Notes: a model not told the origin generated them from the sequence alone. A DNA stretch of 12,992 nt from Falsiroseomonas sp035644895 (GCA_035644895.1 DASQNQ010000229.1:1-12992); one strand, 5' to 3'; numbered from the stretch's first letter, positions 5,815 to 12,992 are shown. A program made the numbers and translations.

Positions 5815-7619
5815 TGCCGACGGCGGCCGAGGCCGAGATCCGGGCGGAGCGAGTGGCCGCGGTGCTCCGCCAGACGCCGATCGCCGTCGCCGTGACCGCT
5901 GTCAACGCCTCTCTGATGGTGGCCGTCACCTGGACGGCGGTGGGCGGCACGCGGGAGATCGCGTGGCTGGCCGCCGTTGTCGGCGTGGGCGCCGCCAGGT
6001 TGGCCCTCTGGCAGGCGTACCGGCACGACCCGGTCGCTGCGGAGCGGGCCGGGCGCTGGGCCGCCGCGGCAATGGTCTCGACCGCGGCGGCGGGCCTGCT
6101 TTGGGGGGGCGGCGGCGCCTGGCTCTGGCCTGCGTCCGAAGCCGTGCAGATGTTCTGGGTCTTCGTGGTAGGCGGGATGTGCGCGGGAGCGGCCGCGCTC
6201 CACTACGCGCACCTGCCCACGGTGCTCGCCTTCATCCTGCCGGCGGGCCTGCCGATCGCCGCCCAGTTCGCCCTGGACGGCTCGGCGCGGGGCCTCGCCG
6301 CCGCCGCGATGATCGCTGTCTTCCTCACTGCGCTGACGCTGACGGCGCGGCGATCCAGCGCGCTGTTCGGGAATTATGTCCAGCTGCGGCTCGACGCCGC
6401 GCGCCGCGCGCGTGAACTCGACGCCGCGAACGCCCAGCTTCGTTGGGAGATGGATGAGCGGCGCGCCGCCGAGGCGGGCCTCCGCCAGGCGCAGAAGATG
6501 GAGGCGGTGGGCCAGCTGACGGGCGGCATCGCGCATGACTTCAACAACCTGCTGATGGCGGTGCTGGGGAGCCTGGCGCTGCTGCGCAAGCGACTCCCGC
6601 CGGACGACGCCCGCGCCGCGCGCCTGCTCGAAACCGCGACCGAGGGAGCGAACCGCGGCGCGGCGTTGACGCAGCGCCTGCTCGCCTTCTCGAGGCGCCA
6701 AGCGCTGCGTCCGGAATCCGTTGAACTGCCCGCCCTTATCCGAGGCATGTCCAACCTGATCGAGCGCTCCGTCGGCCCGGGTTATCCGCTGCGGGCGCGC
6801 TTCCCAGATCGGCTGCCGCCCGTGCAGGCCGACACCAACCAACTCGAGCTGGCGCTGCTGAACCTCGTCGTGAACGCGCGCGACGCCATGCCTGAAGGCG
6901 GCGAGATCGAAGTTGCGGCGGCCGAGCGGGAGGTCGGGCCGGCAGAGGAGGCAGGCCTCGTGCCCGGCCACTACGTCGTTCTGACGGTGGCGGACCGCGG
7001 CATCGGCATGGACGAGGCGACGCTCGCCCGGGCGGCGGAGCCGTTCTTCACCACCAAGGGGGTTGGCCGGGGCACGGGGCTGGGCCTGTCGATGGTGCAC
7101 GGCCTGGCAACGCAGTCCGGCGGCCGGCTGGCGCTCCGCAGCGCTTCTGGCGCCGGAACGGTCGCGGAACTCTGGTTGCCGCGCGCCGAGGCCTCGCCGT
7201 CGCCGCCCCCGGCGGTACAGGCGCCGGCGTCGGGGCCGGGGCGCAGCCTGACGGTGCTCGTCGTCGACGACGACCCGCTGGTGCTGGCGAGCACCGCGGC
7301 GCTGCTGGAGGAGGTCGGGCACCGCACGGTCGAGGCGGAGGACGGAGCAAGGGCGCTCGAGCGCGTGCGCGCGGGCGCGCTTGTGGACCTTGTGATCACC
7401 GACTACGGGATGCCCGGGATGACCGGCGTCGAATTTGCGGAGGAGCTCCGGCGGCTGCGACCCGGGCTGCCGGTCCTGCTCGCCACCGGGTACGGCGAGC
7501 TGCCGGCAGTCGACGCGGCGGGGCTTGCCAGGCTGTCCAAGCCGTTCGGGCAGGCGGCGCTGGCCGCGGCGGTCGAAGCCGTCCTGGGCAGGGCGGAGGG
7601 CGCGCGGGTCCGGACGTGA
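5814..7619 (+). CDS. Membrane-bound hybrid sensor histidine kinase with C-terminal receiver domain
   Basis: This 601-residue protein has about six hydrophobic membrane segments in residues 21-178, then a helical linker (about 190-228) rich in Ala, Arg and Glu. The HisKA dimerisation helix carries GGIAHDFNN with phosphorylated His241. The HATPase domain shows the N box LNLVVNARDAMPEGG (Asn354), G1 DRGIGM (394-399), F box FFTTK (411-415) and G2 GRGTGLGLSMV (418-428). After a Pro/Ala-rich hinge (461-478), a receiver domain has the acidic pocket VVDDD (Asp485-487), phosphoacceptor Asp530 in ITDYGMPGM, and Lys576 in SKPF. It should autophosphorylate at the inner membrane and pass phosphate to its own receiver; an HPt protein or output regulator is not encoded nearby. 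There is no PAS or large periplasmic domain, so the signal may be sensed within the membrane. The start at 5814 is the first ATG before the membrane region; no strong Shine-Dalgarno precedes it. Confidence 0.93.
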   Translation: MPTAAEAEIRAERVAAVLRQTPIAVAVTAVNASLMVAVTWTAVGGTREIAWLAAVVGVGAARLALWQAYRHDPVAAERAGRWAAAAMVSTAAAGLLWGGGGAWLWPASEAVQMFWVFVVGGMCAGAAALHYAHLPTVLAFILPAGLPIAAQFALDGSARGLAAAAMIAVFLTALTLTARRSSALFGNYVQLRLDAARRARELDAANAQLRWEMDERRAAEAGLRQAQKMEAVGQLTGGIAHDFNNLLMAVLGSLALLRKRLPPDDARAARLLETATEGANRGAALTQRLLAFSRRQALRPESVELPALIRGMSNLIERSVGPGYPLRARFPDRLPPVQADTNQLELALLNLVVNARDAMPEGGEIEVAAAEREVGPAEEAGLVPGHYVVLTVADRGIGMDEATLARAAEPFFTTKGVGRGTGLGLSMVHGLATQSGGRLALRSASGAGTVAELWLPRAEASPSPPPAVQAPASGPGRSLTVLVVDDDPLVLASTAALLEEVGHRTVEAEDGARALERVRAGALVDLVITDYGMPGMTGVEFAEELRRLRPGLPVLLATGYGELPAVDAAGLARLSKPFGQAALAAAVEAVLGRAEGARVRT

Positions 7620-7862
7620 GCCATCCGCCGCGGCCCCGCTCCCCAGCCGGCTCCGTCAGCCATACCGCCCGACGAGGCCCGCCGAGTACACCGCGCTTCG
7701 TTGCTCCTGGGGCAACGGGACGGACCGCCATGGGTCGGACTGCGTGGCAGCCGGTTCCCCGGCCCGGCTACCGCGGGAATGGGCGGAAACCGGAAGGAGA
7801 GCCTGATTGATCACCGGGTCCGCTTCCCCGCTCCCGGTCGTCAGGTTCCGCAATCCCCATCA

Positions 7863-7879
7863 CCGAAGGCCCGCTTCGG
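7863..7879. terminator. Perfect 6-bp hairpin, candidate terminator
   Basis: CCGAAG and CTTCGG flank a 5-base loop (GCCCG). It lies between the convergent sensor kinase and DUF4242 genes and is the most compact perfect stem in this gap. No T-tract follows on either strand, so Rho-independent termination is only possible. Confidence 0.35.
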
Positions 7880-7898
7880 ACTCGGAACGAACAGATGG

Positions 7899-7934
7899 GG
7901 TTGGGCGCGCCGCCTAGCTTCGACGCACCCAACC
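7899..7934 (-). terminator. Inverted repeat just downstream of the DUF4242 gene
   Basis: GGTTGGG 7899-7905 pairs with CCCAACC 7928-7934; two further A-T pairs can form outside after a two-base bulge. The loop is 22 bases. The structure starts eleven bases beyond the stop of the minus-strand DUF4242 gene at 7945. The position suits a terminator, but the long loop and lack of a T-run weaken the call. Confidence 0.35.
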
Positions 7935-7944
7935 ATGCACGTGC

Positions 7945-8226
7945 CTAAGCCGCTGCCTCTGCCGTCGTCGGATCGATCATCCGCTCCACCTTGCTGATCC
8001 TGTTGGCGGGAAAGCCCCCGCGCTCCGCATGCTCGCGGATCATCTGCTCGTTGGGCGCAACATACACGCAGTAGATCTTGTCGCCGGTGACGTAGCTCTC
8101 GACCCACTGGATGTCCGGCCCCATGGCGCGCAGCACGTTGCACGACGTCTGCGCCGCACCCTGCATGTCCTGTGCAGAGGCTGCCCCGACGCCAGCCATC
8201 TCCCGCTCGATGATGAACTTCGGCAT
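7945..8226 (-). CDS. DUF4242 (SCO4226-like) small protein
   Basis: This 93-residue soluble protein starts MPKFIIEREM and contains CNVLRAMGPDIQWVESYVTGDKIYCVY, then APNEQMIREHAERGGFPANRI and a terminal MIDPTTAE. This is the pattern of the DUF4242 family, a ferredoxin-like alpha/beta fold. The one characterised relative I recall is the nickel-binding SCO4226 of Streptomyces; whether this protein binds metal cannot be seen here. The start at 8226 is fixed by a strong GGGAGGA (complement of 8232-8238) five bases upstream. The frame remains open to 8352 upstream, but those codons are unlike the family and lie before the ribosome site. It is monocistronic: its downstream neighbour is convergent and the MFS gene ends about 150 bases upstream. 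Confidence 0.88.
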   Translation of the reverse strand: MPKFIIEREMAGVGAASAQDMQGAAQTSCNVLRAMGPDIQWVESYVTGDKIYCVYVAPNEQMIREHAERGGFPANRISKVERMIDPTTAEAAA

Positions 8227-8378
8227 TGCTGTCCTCCCTTGTCCCGGTTTGGGCAACGTCGGGAGCCGTCGGCCGCCTGGCGGCGGCGGCGCCCAGGGAA
8301 CCCTACTCTCGGCGTGGTTCTCCGGGCACCAATGATTGCACTCCGGCCCCATTCTGAAGCGGGCTGCGGTTCACCCCC

Positions 8379-9800
8379 TCACCCTCCATGCCCCGAGACG
8401 CGCGCCCCGGCATCGCGCGCCAGCCCCAGCGCCGATGGCACGGCCAGCAGCACGCACAGCCCCGCGACCACGAAGCCCGCGCGGAAATCCGCCAGCGCCA
8501 CCTCCTCCCGCCCGGCCAACACCCGGCTCAGCTCCAGCGTCGTGGAGGCCAGCACCACGCCGAGCGCCACGGAGAGCTGCTGCACCGTCCCCGACATCGC
8601 GGTGCCCGCGGCCAGCCGCTCCGGCGGCAGGTCGGCGAAGGACAGGGTGTTGAGCGAGGTGAACTGCAGCGACCGCGCCAGCCCGCCGATCGCCAGCACC
8701 GCGAAGATCGCTGCCAGGGGCCAAGCGGGGGAGAAGGCGGCACAGAGCGCGATGGTCAGCCCCGCCGCCGCCCCGTTCACCGCCAGCACACGGCGGAAGC
8801 CGAAGCGGCGCAGCAGCGGCCGCGCCATCGGCTTCATGGCGAACGCCCCGAGCGCCGTGGCGAAGGTCACCGCCCCGCTCGCCGCGGCGGACAGCCCGAA
8901 CAGCAGCTGGAGCATCAGCGGCAGCAGGAAGGGCACCGCCGCCGCGCCCGTGCGGAACAGCGTGCCCGAGAGTGTCGGCACCGCGAAGGTGGGCAGCCGC
9001 AGCAGCGAGAGGTCCACCGCCGGCCGCGCGACCCGGCGGGAATGGCGCACCGCCAGCCACGCCGCGACGAGCCCGAGGCCGAGCGCCGCGACGACAGCCC
9101 ATACCGGCACCAGCCCCCGCCCCGCCGTCTCCAGCCCCGTCATCAGCAGCGCGAGCGCGGCGCCCCACAGCACCAGGCCGCGCGCGTCGAGCGGCCCAGG
9201 GTCCTGCCGCTCCGTCTCCGGGATGAAGCGCCAGACGAGCAGCAGGCCGAGCAGCCCGACCGGCACGTTGAGCCAGAACACCGCCCGCCAGGACACCGCA
9301 TCCGTCAGCAGCCCGCCGAGCGGCGGCCCGAGGACGGGCCCGAGCAGCCCCGGCATGGTCAGCCAGGTCATAGCCGAGAGCAGTTCCTCCTTCCGCACGC
9401 GCCGCAGCAGCAGAAGCCGCCCGACGGGCACCATCATCGCGCCGCCCACGCCCTGCAGGACGCGCGCGGCGACCAGCGTGCCGAGCCCCTGCGCGAGGCC
9501 CACCAGCGCCGAGGCGGAGGCGAAGACCAGGATCGCCGCCATGAACACCCGCCGCGGCCCGAAGCGGTCCGCCACCCAGCCCGAGACGGGGATGAAGACG
9601 CAGAGCGCGACGAGGTAGGAGGTGATGGCGACCGAGAGGTGGACCGGGTTCGCCGCCAGGTCGCGCGCCATGGCGGGCAGCGCCGTCGCGACGACGGAGC
9701 TGTCGAGGTTCTGCATGAACAGCGCCGAGGCGACGATCGCCGCGACGATGCGCGGGTCGCGCCCGCCGGGGGTGGCCTGCGGGCCCTCGGGCGGCCTCAC
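8379..9800 (-). CDS. DHA2-type MFS multidrug/solute exporter
   Basis: This 473-residue polytopic inner-membrane protein is probably a proton-coupled drug or metabolite exporter of the major facilitator superfamily. QNLDSSVVATALPAMA (30-45) is the DHA2 motif D1-like region in the first helix. GWVADRFGPRR (74-84) is MFS motif A. PGLLGPVLGPPLGG (150-163) is the antiporter motif C, followed by WRAVFWLNVPVG (171-182), common in DHA2/EmrB proteins. The length is somewhat shorter than EmrB (about 512). The start used is GTG at 9798-9800, leaving a short hydrophilic N-terminus before helix 1; no Shine-Dalgarno is apparent, so the start is uncertain by a few codons. No emrA-like membrane-fusion gene or TetR/MarR regulator is adjacent. 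The substrate is unknown. Confidence 0.9.
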   Translation of the reverse strand: MRPPEGPQATPGGRDPRIVAAIVASALFMQNLDSSVVATALPAMARDLAANPVHLSVAITSYLVALCVFIPVSGWVADRFGPRRVFMAAILVFASASALVGLAQGLGTLVAARVLQGVGGAMMVPVGRLLLLRRVRKEELLSAMTWLTMPGLLGPVLGPPLGGLLTDAVSWRAVFWLNVPVGLLGLLLVWRFIPETERQDPGPLDARGLVLWGAALALLMTGLETAGRGLVPVWAVVAALGLGLVAAWLAVRHSRRVARPAVDLSLLRLPTFAVPTLSGTLFRTGAAAVPFLLPLMLQLLFGLSAAASGAVTFATALGAFAMKPMARPLLRRFGFRRVLAVNGAAAGLTIALCAAFSPAWPLAAIFAVLAIGGLARSLQFTSLNTLSFADLPPERLAAGTAMSGTVQQLSVALGVVLASTTLELSRVLAGREEVALADFRAGFVVAGLCVLLAVPSALGLARDAGARVSGHGG

Positions 9801-9855
9801 CGCGTCACCGGCGCGGCCGGCGTCCCGGCGGGGAAGGTCTCGGCGCGGTGCGGGG

Positions 9856-9887
9856 GGCGGGCATGGCGCCCGGTTATGCGCCCCGCC
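9856..9887 (-). terminator. GC-rich hairpin between the glycosyltransferase and MFS genes
   Basis: GGCGGGCAT (9856-9864) pairs with ATGCGCCCCGCC (9876-9887) with a three-base bulge and an 11-base loop, starting 15 bases past the glycosyltransferase stop on the minus strand. It would separate the transcript from the MFS gene that starts at 9800. There is no T-tract, so the terminator role is inferred from position only. Confidence 0.3.
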
Positions 9888-9902
9888 GGGCCGGCTGCGA
9901 AG

Positions 9903-11435
9903 CTACCTGCGCAGGCGCCAGACCTCGACCGGGCCGGGTCCGTCCATCACCTGCGCGACCCGCTCGTAGTGCCGCGCCACCTGCGCCTCGATCACGCGGC
10001 GGGCCTCCGGCCGGGTGAGCTCCCATCGCGTCGGCGCCACCACGATCACCTCCGGCCGGGTGGCCAGGACGCGCGCGAGTTCGGCGTCCTGGTCCCCGCC
10101 GGTCAGCGGGGCGTGGACGCCCGAGAGGTGGGCGTGGAAGGCGTAGCGGGTCGGCGGCGCGCGGCCCGCCAGCACGTAGACCATCGGGTGCCAGTTCGCG
10201 ACGAACAGCGTCTCCCCCGCATCGGCGGCGATGGCGGCGACGCGGCGGACCGGGTCCACCTCCCGCAGGCCCATCCCGGTGCCGAGCCGGGGCGCCAGCA
10301 TGTCCATCACCGGCACCAGGGCCAGCAGCAGCGTGCCGCCGAACAGGAGGGCGCGCCGCGCCTCCGGCAGGGCCACGCGCCGCGCCGTACGGGCAAGCCC
10401 CAGCCCGCCCAGGGCGCAGAGCGGCGGCAGCAGCAGCAGGAAGTGATGCGCGTGGAACCGGCCCGGCAGCGCCGCGGCCAGGGCGGCGCCGAGAAGCCAG
10501 GGCAGCAGCAGCACGCCTGCGCGCCGTCCCGGCCCGGGCAGCAGGACGGCCAGCAGCGCGGCCAGGCAGAGCGCCGTGAGGTGCGGCAGCGCCGCCGCCA
10601 TCCCTGCCCGGATGCCGGGCGCACCCGCCATCGAGGCATCGCGCAGGCCGAGCGGCCCGAGCAGCGTGGCCCTGAGCAGCGCCTCGACCTCGCCCTGCGA
10701 CCAGTAGGCCAGGACGGTCGCGCCCATCGGCAGGGCGCAGCCGGCGGCGAAGGCCCCGGCCAGCAGCAGCAGGCGCCCCGGCCCGGTCGCGCCGGTGGAC
10801 CAGCCCAGGGCCGCGAGGGTCGCGAAGACCGCAACGGCATCGAGGGCGGCGACCTGCCGGATCCAGATGGCGACGCCGAAGGCCAGCCCGGCCAGCCCGA
10901 CCGGCAGCAGGCCGGGCACCACCCCGGCGCGCAGGTCCCTTGCCTCCCGCAGGAGGATGAGCGCGCCGGAGGCGACGAAGGGGGCGAGGAGGACCTCCGC
11001 ATTCGTCGCCAGCCCGCCCAGCACGACGCCATGCGCGATGTAGAGGGTGCCGGCGGCAAGCCCCGTCAGCGCCCCGCCCCCGAGCACGAGCACCAAGCCC
11101 CGGATGGCGAGCGCCGTCGCCGCCACGGCCACCACGCCCGTCACCCTGAGGCCGAGTGCCGGCACCGGCAGCGCCGCCGCGGGCATGAGCAGCGCCGGTG
11201 CGCCGGGCGGGTGGAAGTCCCAGCTTGCCACGTAGGGCCAGCCGCCGCCGAGCCAGGTCAGGGCATGGAGGAGGTAGAGCCCCTCGTCCGGGTCTATCAC
11301 CGCGGCAGGAAAGGCCGGGGCACGCAGCAGGAAGGCGAGGCCGAGGAACAGCAGGAAGGGCCGCAACGCATCGTGGTGGTCACGCCGCGTGTAGGTGGCC
11401 GGCGCCGGCCGCGGCAGGCCATGCGTTGCGTTCAT
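9903..11435 (-). CDS. GT39/ArnT-like polytopic membrane glycosyltransferase
   Basis: This 510-residue inner-membrane protein has roughly ten or more hydrophobic segments in its first 390 residues and a soluble C-terminal part. The first extracytoplasmic loop holds VIDPDEGLYLLHALTW (46-61), whose acidic DPDEG is the catalytic-type motif of GT-C enzymes (GT39/GT83, PMT and ArnT relatives), followed by DFHPPG (73-78). Such proteins transfer a sugar from a polyprenyl-phosphate donor to lipid, glycan or protein on the periplasmic side; donor and acceptor here are unknown. The frame is open far upstream, antisense to glmS, but that is an artefact. ATG at 11435 is chosen for the GGGAGAAGG immediately upstream and because membrane segments begin soon after. 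An in-frame ATG at 11471 is possible. It is divergent from glmS, and a hairpin follows the stop. Confidence 0.85.
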   Translation of the reverse strand: MNATHGLPRPAPATYTRRDHHDALRPFLLFLGLAFLLRAPAFPAAVIDPDEGLYLLHALTWLGGGWPYVASWDFHPPGAPALLMPAAALPVPALGLRVTGVVAVAATALAIRGLVLVLGGGALTGLAAGTLYIAHGVVLGGLATNAEVLLAPFVASGALILLREARDLRAGVVPGLLPVGLAGLAFGVAIWIRQVAALDAVAVFATLAALGWSTGATGPGRLLLLAGAFAAGCALPMGATVLAYWSQGEVEALLRATLLGPLGLRDASMAGAPGIRAGMAAALPHLTALCLAALLAVLLPGPGRRAGVLLLPWLLGAALAAALPGRFHAHHFLLLLPPLCALGGLGLARTARRVALPEARRALLFGGTLLLALVPVMDMLAPRLGTGMGLREVDPVRRVAAIAADAGETLFVANWHPMVYVLAGRAPPTRYAFHAHLSGVHAPLTGGDQDAELARVLATRPEVIVVAPTRWELTRPEARRVIEAQVARHYERVAQVMDGPGPVEVWRLRR

Positions 11436-11485
11436 CCTTCTCCCGTTCCCCAGCCTCTCAAGGAGGAGCATCGCACCCCGGAGCA

Positions 11486-11505
11486 CAATCGTTCCGTCAC
11501 GATTG
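11486..11505. promoter_or_regulatory. Perfect inverted repeat in the divergent promoter region
   Basis: CAATCGT (11486-11492) and ACGATTG (11499-11505) flank a 6-base spacer, giving a 20-base dyad between the divergent glycosyltransferase and glmS starts. It is AT-richer than its surroundings, as operators often are. It could bind a dimeric regulator or form an RNA hairpin in the leader of the minus-strand gene. No regulator gene is adjacent to suggest which. Confidence 0.35.
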
Positions 11506-11582
11506 ATCCAGGCTGGCCGGTCAGGGGGCTGGTCCGGCGGGTGACCCGGCCCGGCTGCTCCACGTTCATGACCGGGTTCCGC

Positions 11583-11611
11583 TTGGGCAAGAAGCAGATC
11601 AGAAATACGAT
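11583..11611 (+). promoter_or_regulatory. glmS: Candidate sigma-70 promoter for glmS
   Basis: TTGGGC (11583-11588) and TACGAT (11606-11611) are separated by 17 bases, about 67 bases before the glmS ATG. Each box matches the consensus only partly (3 and 4 of 6), but the spacing is ideal and this is the most AT-rich part of the gap. Confidence 0.35.
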
Positions 11612-11678
11612 GGTACCAGAGCGGGTCCGGTGGAGGCGGTAAGCCGCGCCGGCATTCCGAAGACCGGAGACAGGGCGC

Positions 11679-12992
11679 ATGTGCGGAATCGTGGGCGTGA
11701 TCGGACGGGGCGAGGCCGCGCCGCTGCTTCTGGATGCGCTCCGCCGGCTGGAATACCGCGGCTATGACAGCGCGGGGCTGGCCACGCTTTCCGCCGGGCG
11801 GATCGAGCGTCGGCGGGCCGAGGGCAAGCTGGCCAACCTGACGGCGGTGCTGGAGCGCCAGCCGCTCGATGGCACCACGGGCATCGGCCACACGCGCTGG
11901 GCGACCCACGGCGCGCCGACCGAGCGCAACGCCCACCCCCACGCGACCGAGCGCTGCGCCGTGGTCCACAACGGCATCATCGAGAACCACGCCGAGCTCC
12001 GCGCCGAGCTGGAGGCCGAGGGCGTGGTGTTCGAGACCGAAACCGACACCGAAACCTTCGTGCGGGTTCTCGACGGGCTGCTCGGGCGCGGGCTGATGCC
12101 GGCCGATGCCTTCGCGGCCACGCTGAAGCGCGTGCATGGCGCGTTCGCCATCGTCGCCGCCTTCGCGGGCCACCCGAAGCTGCTGATGGGCGCCCGCCAG
12201 GGCGCGCCGCTGGCGATCGGCTTCGGAGAGGGGGAGATGTTCCTCGGCTCCGACGCCCTCGCGCTCGCGCCGCTCACCCGTCGCATCGCCTACCTCGAGG
12301 AGGGCGACCGGGTGGAGGTGGACGGCGCCGGCGCGCGCTTCTTCGACTCGGCCGACCGGCCCGTGGAGCGCCCCGTCGTCCAGACCGCCGTCTCGGGCGC
12401 CATCGTCGGCAAGGGCAACTACCGCCACTTCATGGAGAAGGAGCTGCACGAGCACCCCGCCGTGCTCGGCGACACGCTCCGCCAGTACCTCGACCCGCGC
12501 ACGCTGGAGGTGCGGCTGCCGCGCCTGCCCTTCGACCCCGCGCGCGTCCCGCGCCTCTCGCTGACCGCCTGCGGCAGCGCGTTCCTTGCCGCCCATGTCG
12601 GGCGCTACTGGATCGAGGGGCTGGCCCGCCTGCCCTGCGACGCCGACGTGGCCTCCGAGCTGCGCTACCGCGACCCGCCGCTGCCCGAGGGGGGCGCGGC
12701 CATCCTCGTCTCCCAGTCCGGGGAGACGGCGGACACCATGGCGGCGCTGCGGCTGCTAAAGGGCGCCGGTCAGCGCGTGCTGTCGGTGGTGAACGTGCCC
12801 GAGAGCACCATGGCGCGCGAGAGCGACGCGACGCTGCTGACGGTGGCGGGCCCGGAGGTGGGCGTGGCCTCGACCAAGGCCTTCACCGCGCAGCTCGCGG
12901 TGCTGGCCTGCCTTGCGGTCGGCTTCGCCCGGGCGCGGCGCGAGATGACGACGCTGGAGGAGGGGCGGCTGACCCAGGCGCTGCTCGGGCTG
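11679..12992 (+). CDS. glmS: GlmS, glutamine-fructose-6-phosphate aminotransferase (isomerising), 3' end cut by window
   Basis: The frame is open from ATG 11679 to the last base, giving 438 codons of about 607. GlmS converts fructose-6-phosphate and glutamine to glucosamine-6-phosphate, the first step toward UDP-GlcNAc for peptidoglycan and lipopolysaccharide. MCGIVGVIG places the nucleophilic Cys at position 2, which becomes N-terminal after Met removal. LEYRGYDSAGLA (25-36), GHTRWATHGAPTERNAHPH (70-88) and HNGIIEN (97-103) form the glutaminase domain; FMEKELHEHP (251-260) starts the linker to the isomerase. The first SIS domain carries TACGSA (297-301), SQSGETADT (345-353) and EVGVASTKAFTAQL (393-406). 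The second SIS domain is beyond the edge. HEHP replaces the common (Y/H)EQP. A weak GGAG precedes the start. The usual alphaproteobacterial neighbour glmU is not upstream. Confidence 0.97.
   Translation, partial: MCGIVGVIGRGEAAPLLLDALRRLEYRGYDSAGLATLSAGRIERRRAEGKLANLTAVLERQPLDGTTGIGHTRWATHGAPTERNAHPHATERCAVVHNGIIENHAELRAELEAEGVVFETETDTETFVRVLDGLLGRGLMPADAFAATLKRVHGAFAIVAAFAGHPKLLMGARQGAPLAIGFGEGEMFLGSDALALAPLTRRIAYLEEGDRVEVDGAGARFFDSADRPVERPVVQTAVSGAIVGKGNYRHFMEKELHEHPAVLGDTLRQYLDPRTLEVRLPRLPFDPARVPRLSLTACGSAFLAAHVGRYWIEGLARLPCDADVASELRYRDPPLPEGGAAILVSQSGETADTMAALRLLKGAGQRVLSVVNVPESTMARESDATLLTVAGPEVGVASTKAFTAQLAVLACLAVGFARARREMTTLEEGRLTQALLGL

Larger units (their letters stand above)
7620..7944. 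other. 325-base gap between convergent genes, rich in hairpins
   Basis: No convincing gene is present. Four inverted repeats are visible: CGTTGC 7699-7704 with GCAACG 7712-7717; AGCCGG 7749-7754 with CCGGCT 7764-7769; CCGAAG 7863-7868 with CTTCGG 7874-7879; and GGTTGGG 7899-7905 with CCCAACC 7928-7934. A good Shine-Dalgarno-like AAGGAG at 7794-7799 is followed by a TTG-started 36-codon frame (7807-7917). The gap is larger than terminators for two convergent genes require, so it may contain a small RNA or remnants of a lost gene. Confidence 0.5.

Noticed and set aside
5004..7322. A 772-codon minus-strand frame antisense to the sensor kinase
   Set aside because: The kinase on the plus strand has every expected motif. 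The antisense product is Arg/Gln-rich with no recognisable fold.
8227..8378. Extended N-terminus of the DUF4242 protein and a 6-bp GC stem (GCCGCC 8272-8277 with GGCGGC 8282-8287)
   Set aside because: The ribosome site at 8232-8238 fixes the start at 8226. The stem is too short and GC-simple to call a site.
8388..11642. A 1084-codon open frame on the plus strand, antisense to the MFS and glycosyltransferase genes
   Set aside because: Its translation is Arg/Gln/His/Pro-rich with no domain, and it mirrors two well-supported genes. Long stop-free antisense frames are expected at this GC content.
11436..11678. Possible glmS ribozyme or riboswitch upstream of glmS
   Set aside because: The glmS ribozyme is a Firmicutes-type element of about 150 bases or more, and I see no matching core here.
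9903..12596. The glycosyltransferase frame stays open upstream through the antisense strand of glmS, suggesting an 897-residue fusion
   Set aside because: The upstream part is antisense to GlmS and low-complexity. A good ribosome site and start exist at 11435.
1..12992. tRNA genes, CRISPR arrays, insertion sequences, prophage or toxin-antitoxin pairs
   Set aside because: I looked for T-loop patterns, regularly spaced repeats, terminal inverted repeats with transposase motifs, and small paired genes, and found none I could support.

Overview
This is a very GC-rich (roughly 70% or more by eye) bacterial chromosomal segment. Gene content and protein style suggest an alphaproteobacterium, most plausibly Acetobacteraceae (Roseomonas-like). 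Support comes from tsaD and gpsA lying close together, an AapJ-type amino-acid binding protein, a DUF4242 protein, and GTG starts with C/G-ending codons. The family placement is inference, because no 16S or other marker is present. No mobile element, CRISPR array, tRNA or rRNA was seen.

Layout. (1) 1-2663, plus strand, housekeeping block: the 3' end of tsaD (tRNA t6A synthesis), a 69-aa glycine-zipper lipoprotein, rlmJ (23S rRNA m6A2030 methyltransferase) and gpsA (glycerol-3-phosphate dehydrogenase). rlmJ and gpsA are 5 bases apart. A long imperfect palindrome at 2692-2742 separates gpsA from the convergent next gene. (2) 2746-4728, minus strand: a PfkB carbohydrate kinase resembling YihV, followed by an AapJ-type periplasmic binding protein with no transporter genes beside it. 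(3) 4727-5428, plus strand: an RluA-type pseudouridine synthase whose start codon overlaps the kinase start codon on the other strand. (4) 5429-5813: a gap with no confident gene. (5) 5814-7619, plus strand: an orphan membrane hybrid histidine kinase. (6) 7620-7944: a gap rich in hairpins. (7) 7945-8226, minus strand: a 93-aa DUF4242 protein. (8) 8379-9800, minus strand: a DHA2-type MFS exporter. (9) 9903-11435, minus strand: a polytopic GT39/ArnT-like glycosyltransferase. (10) 11679 to the edge, plus strand: the first 438 codons of glmS, divergent from the glycosyltransferase.

How the genes work together: the window is mostly independent housekeeping and accessory genes. The rlmJ-gpsA pair and the kinase-binding protein pair could each be one transcript. 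GlmS makes glucosamine-6-phosphate for the envelope, and the divergent GT39 protein probably also acts at the envelope. The sensor kinase has no neighbouring response regulator, so its target is unknown.

I do not see a strong case for a new multi-gene system. The points most worth a second look are the zero-gap divergent starts at 4726-4729, the hairpin around the binding-protein ribosome site (3755-3779), the two structured gaps (5429-5813 and 7620-7944), and the perfect inverted repeat upstream of glmS.
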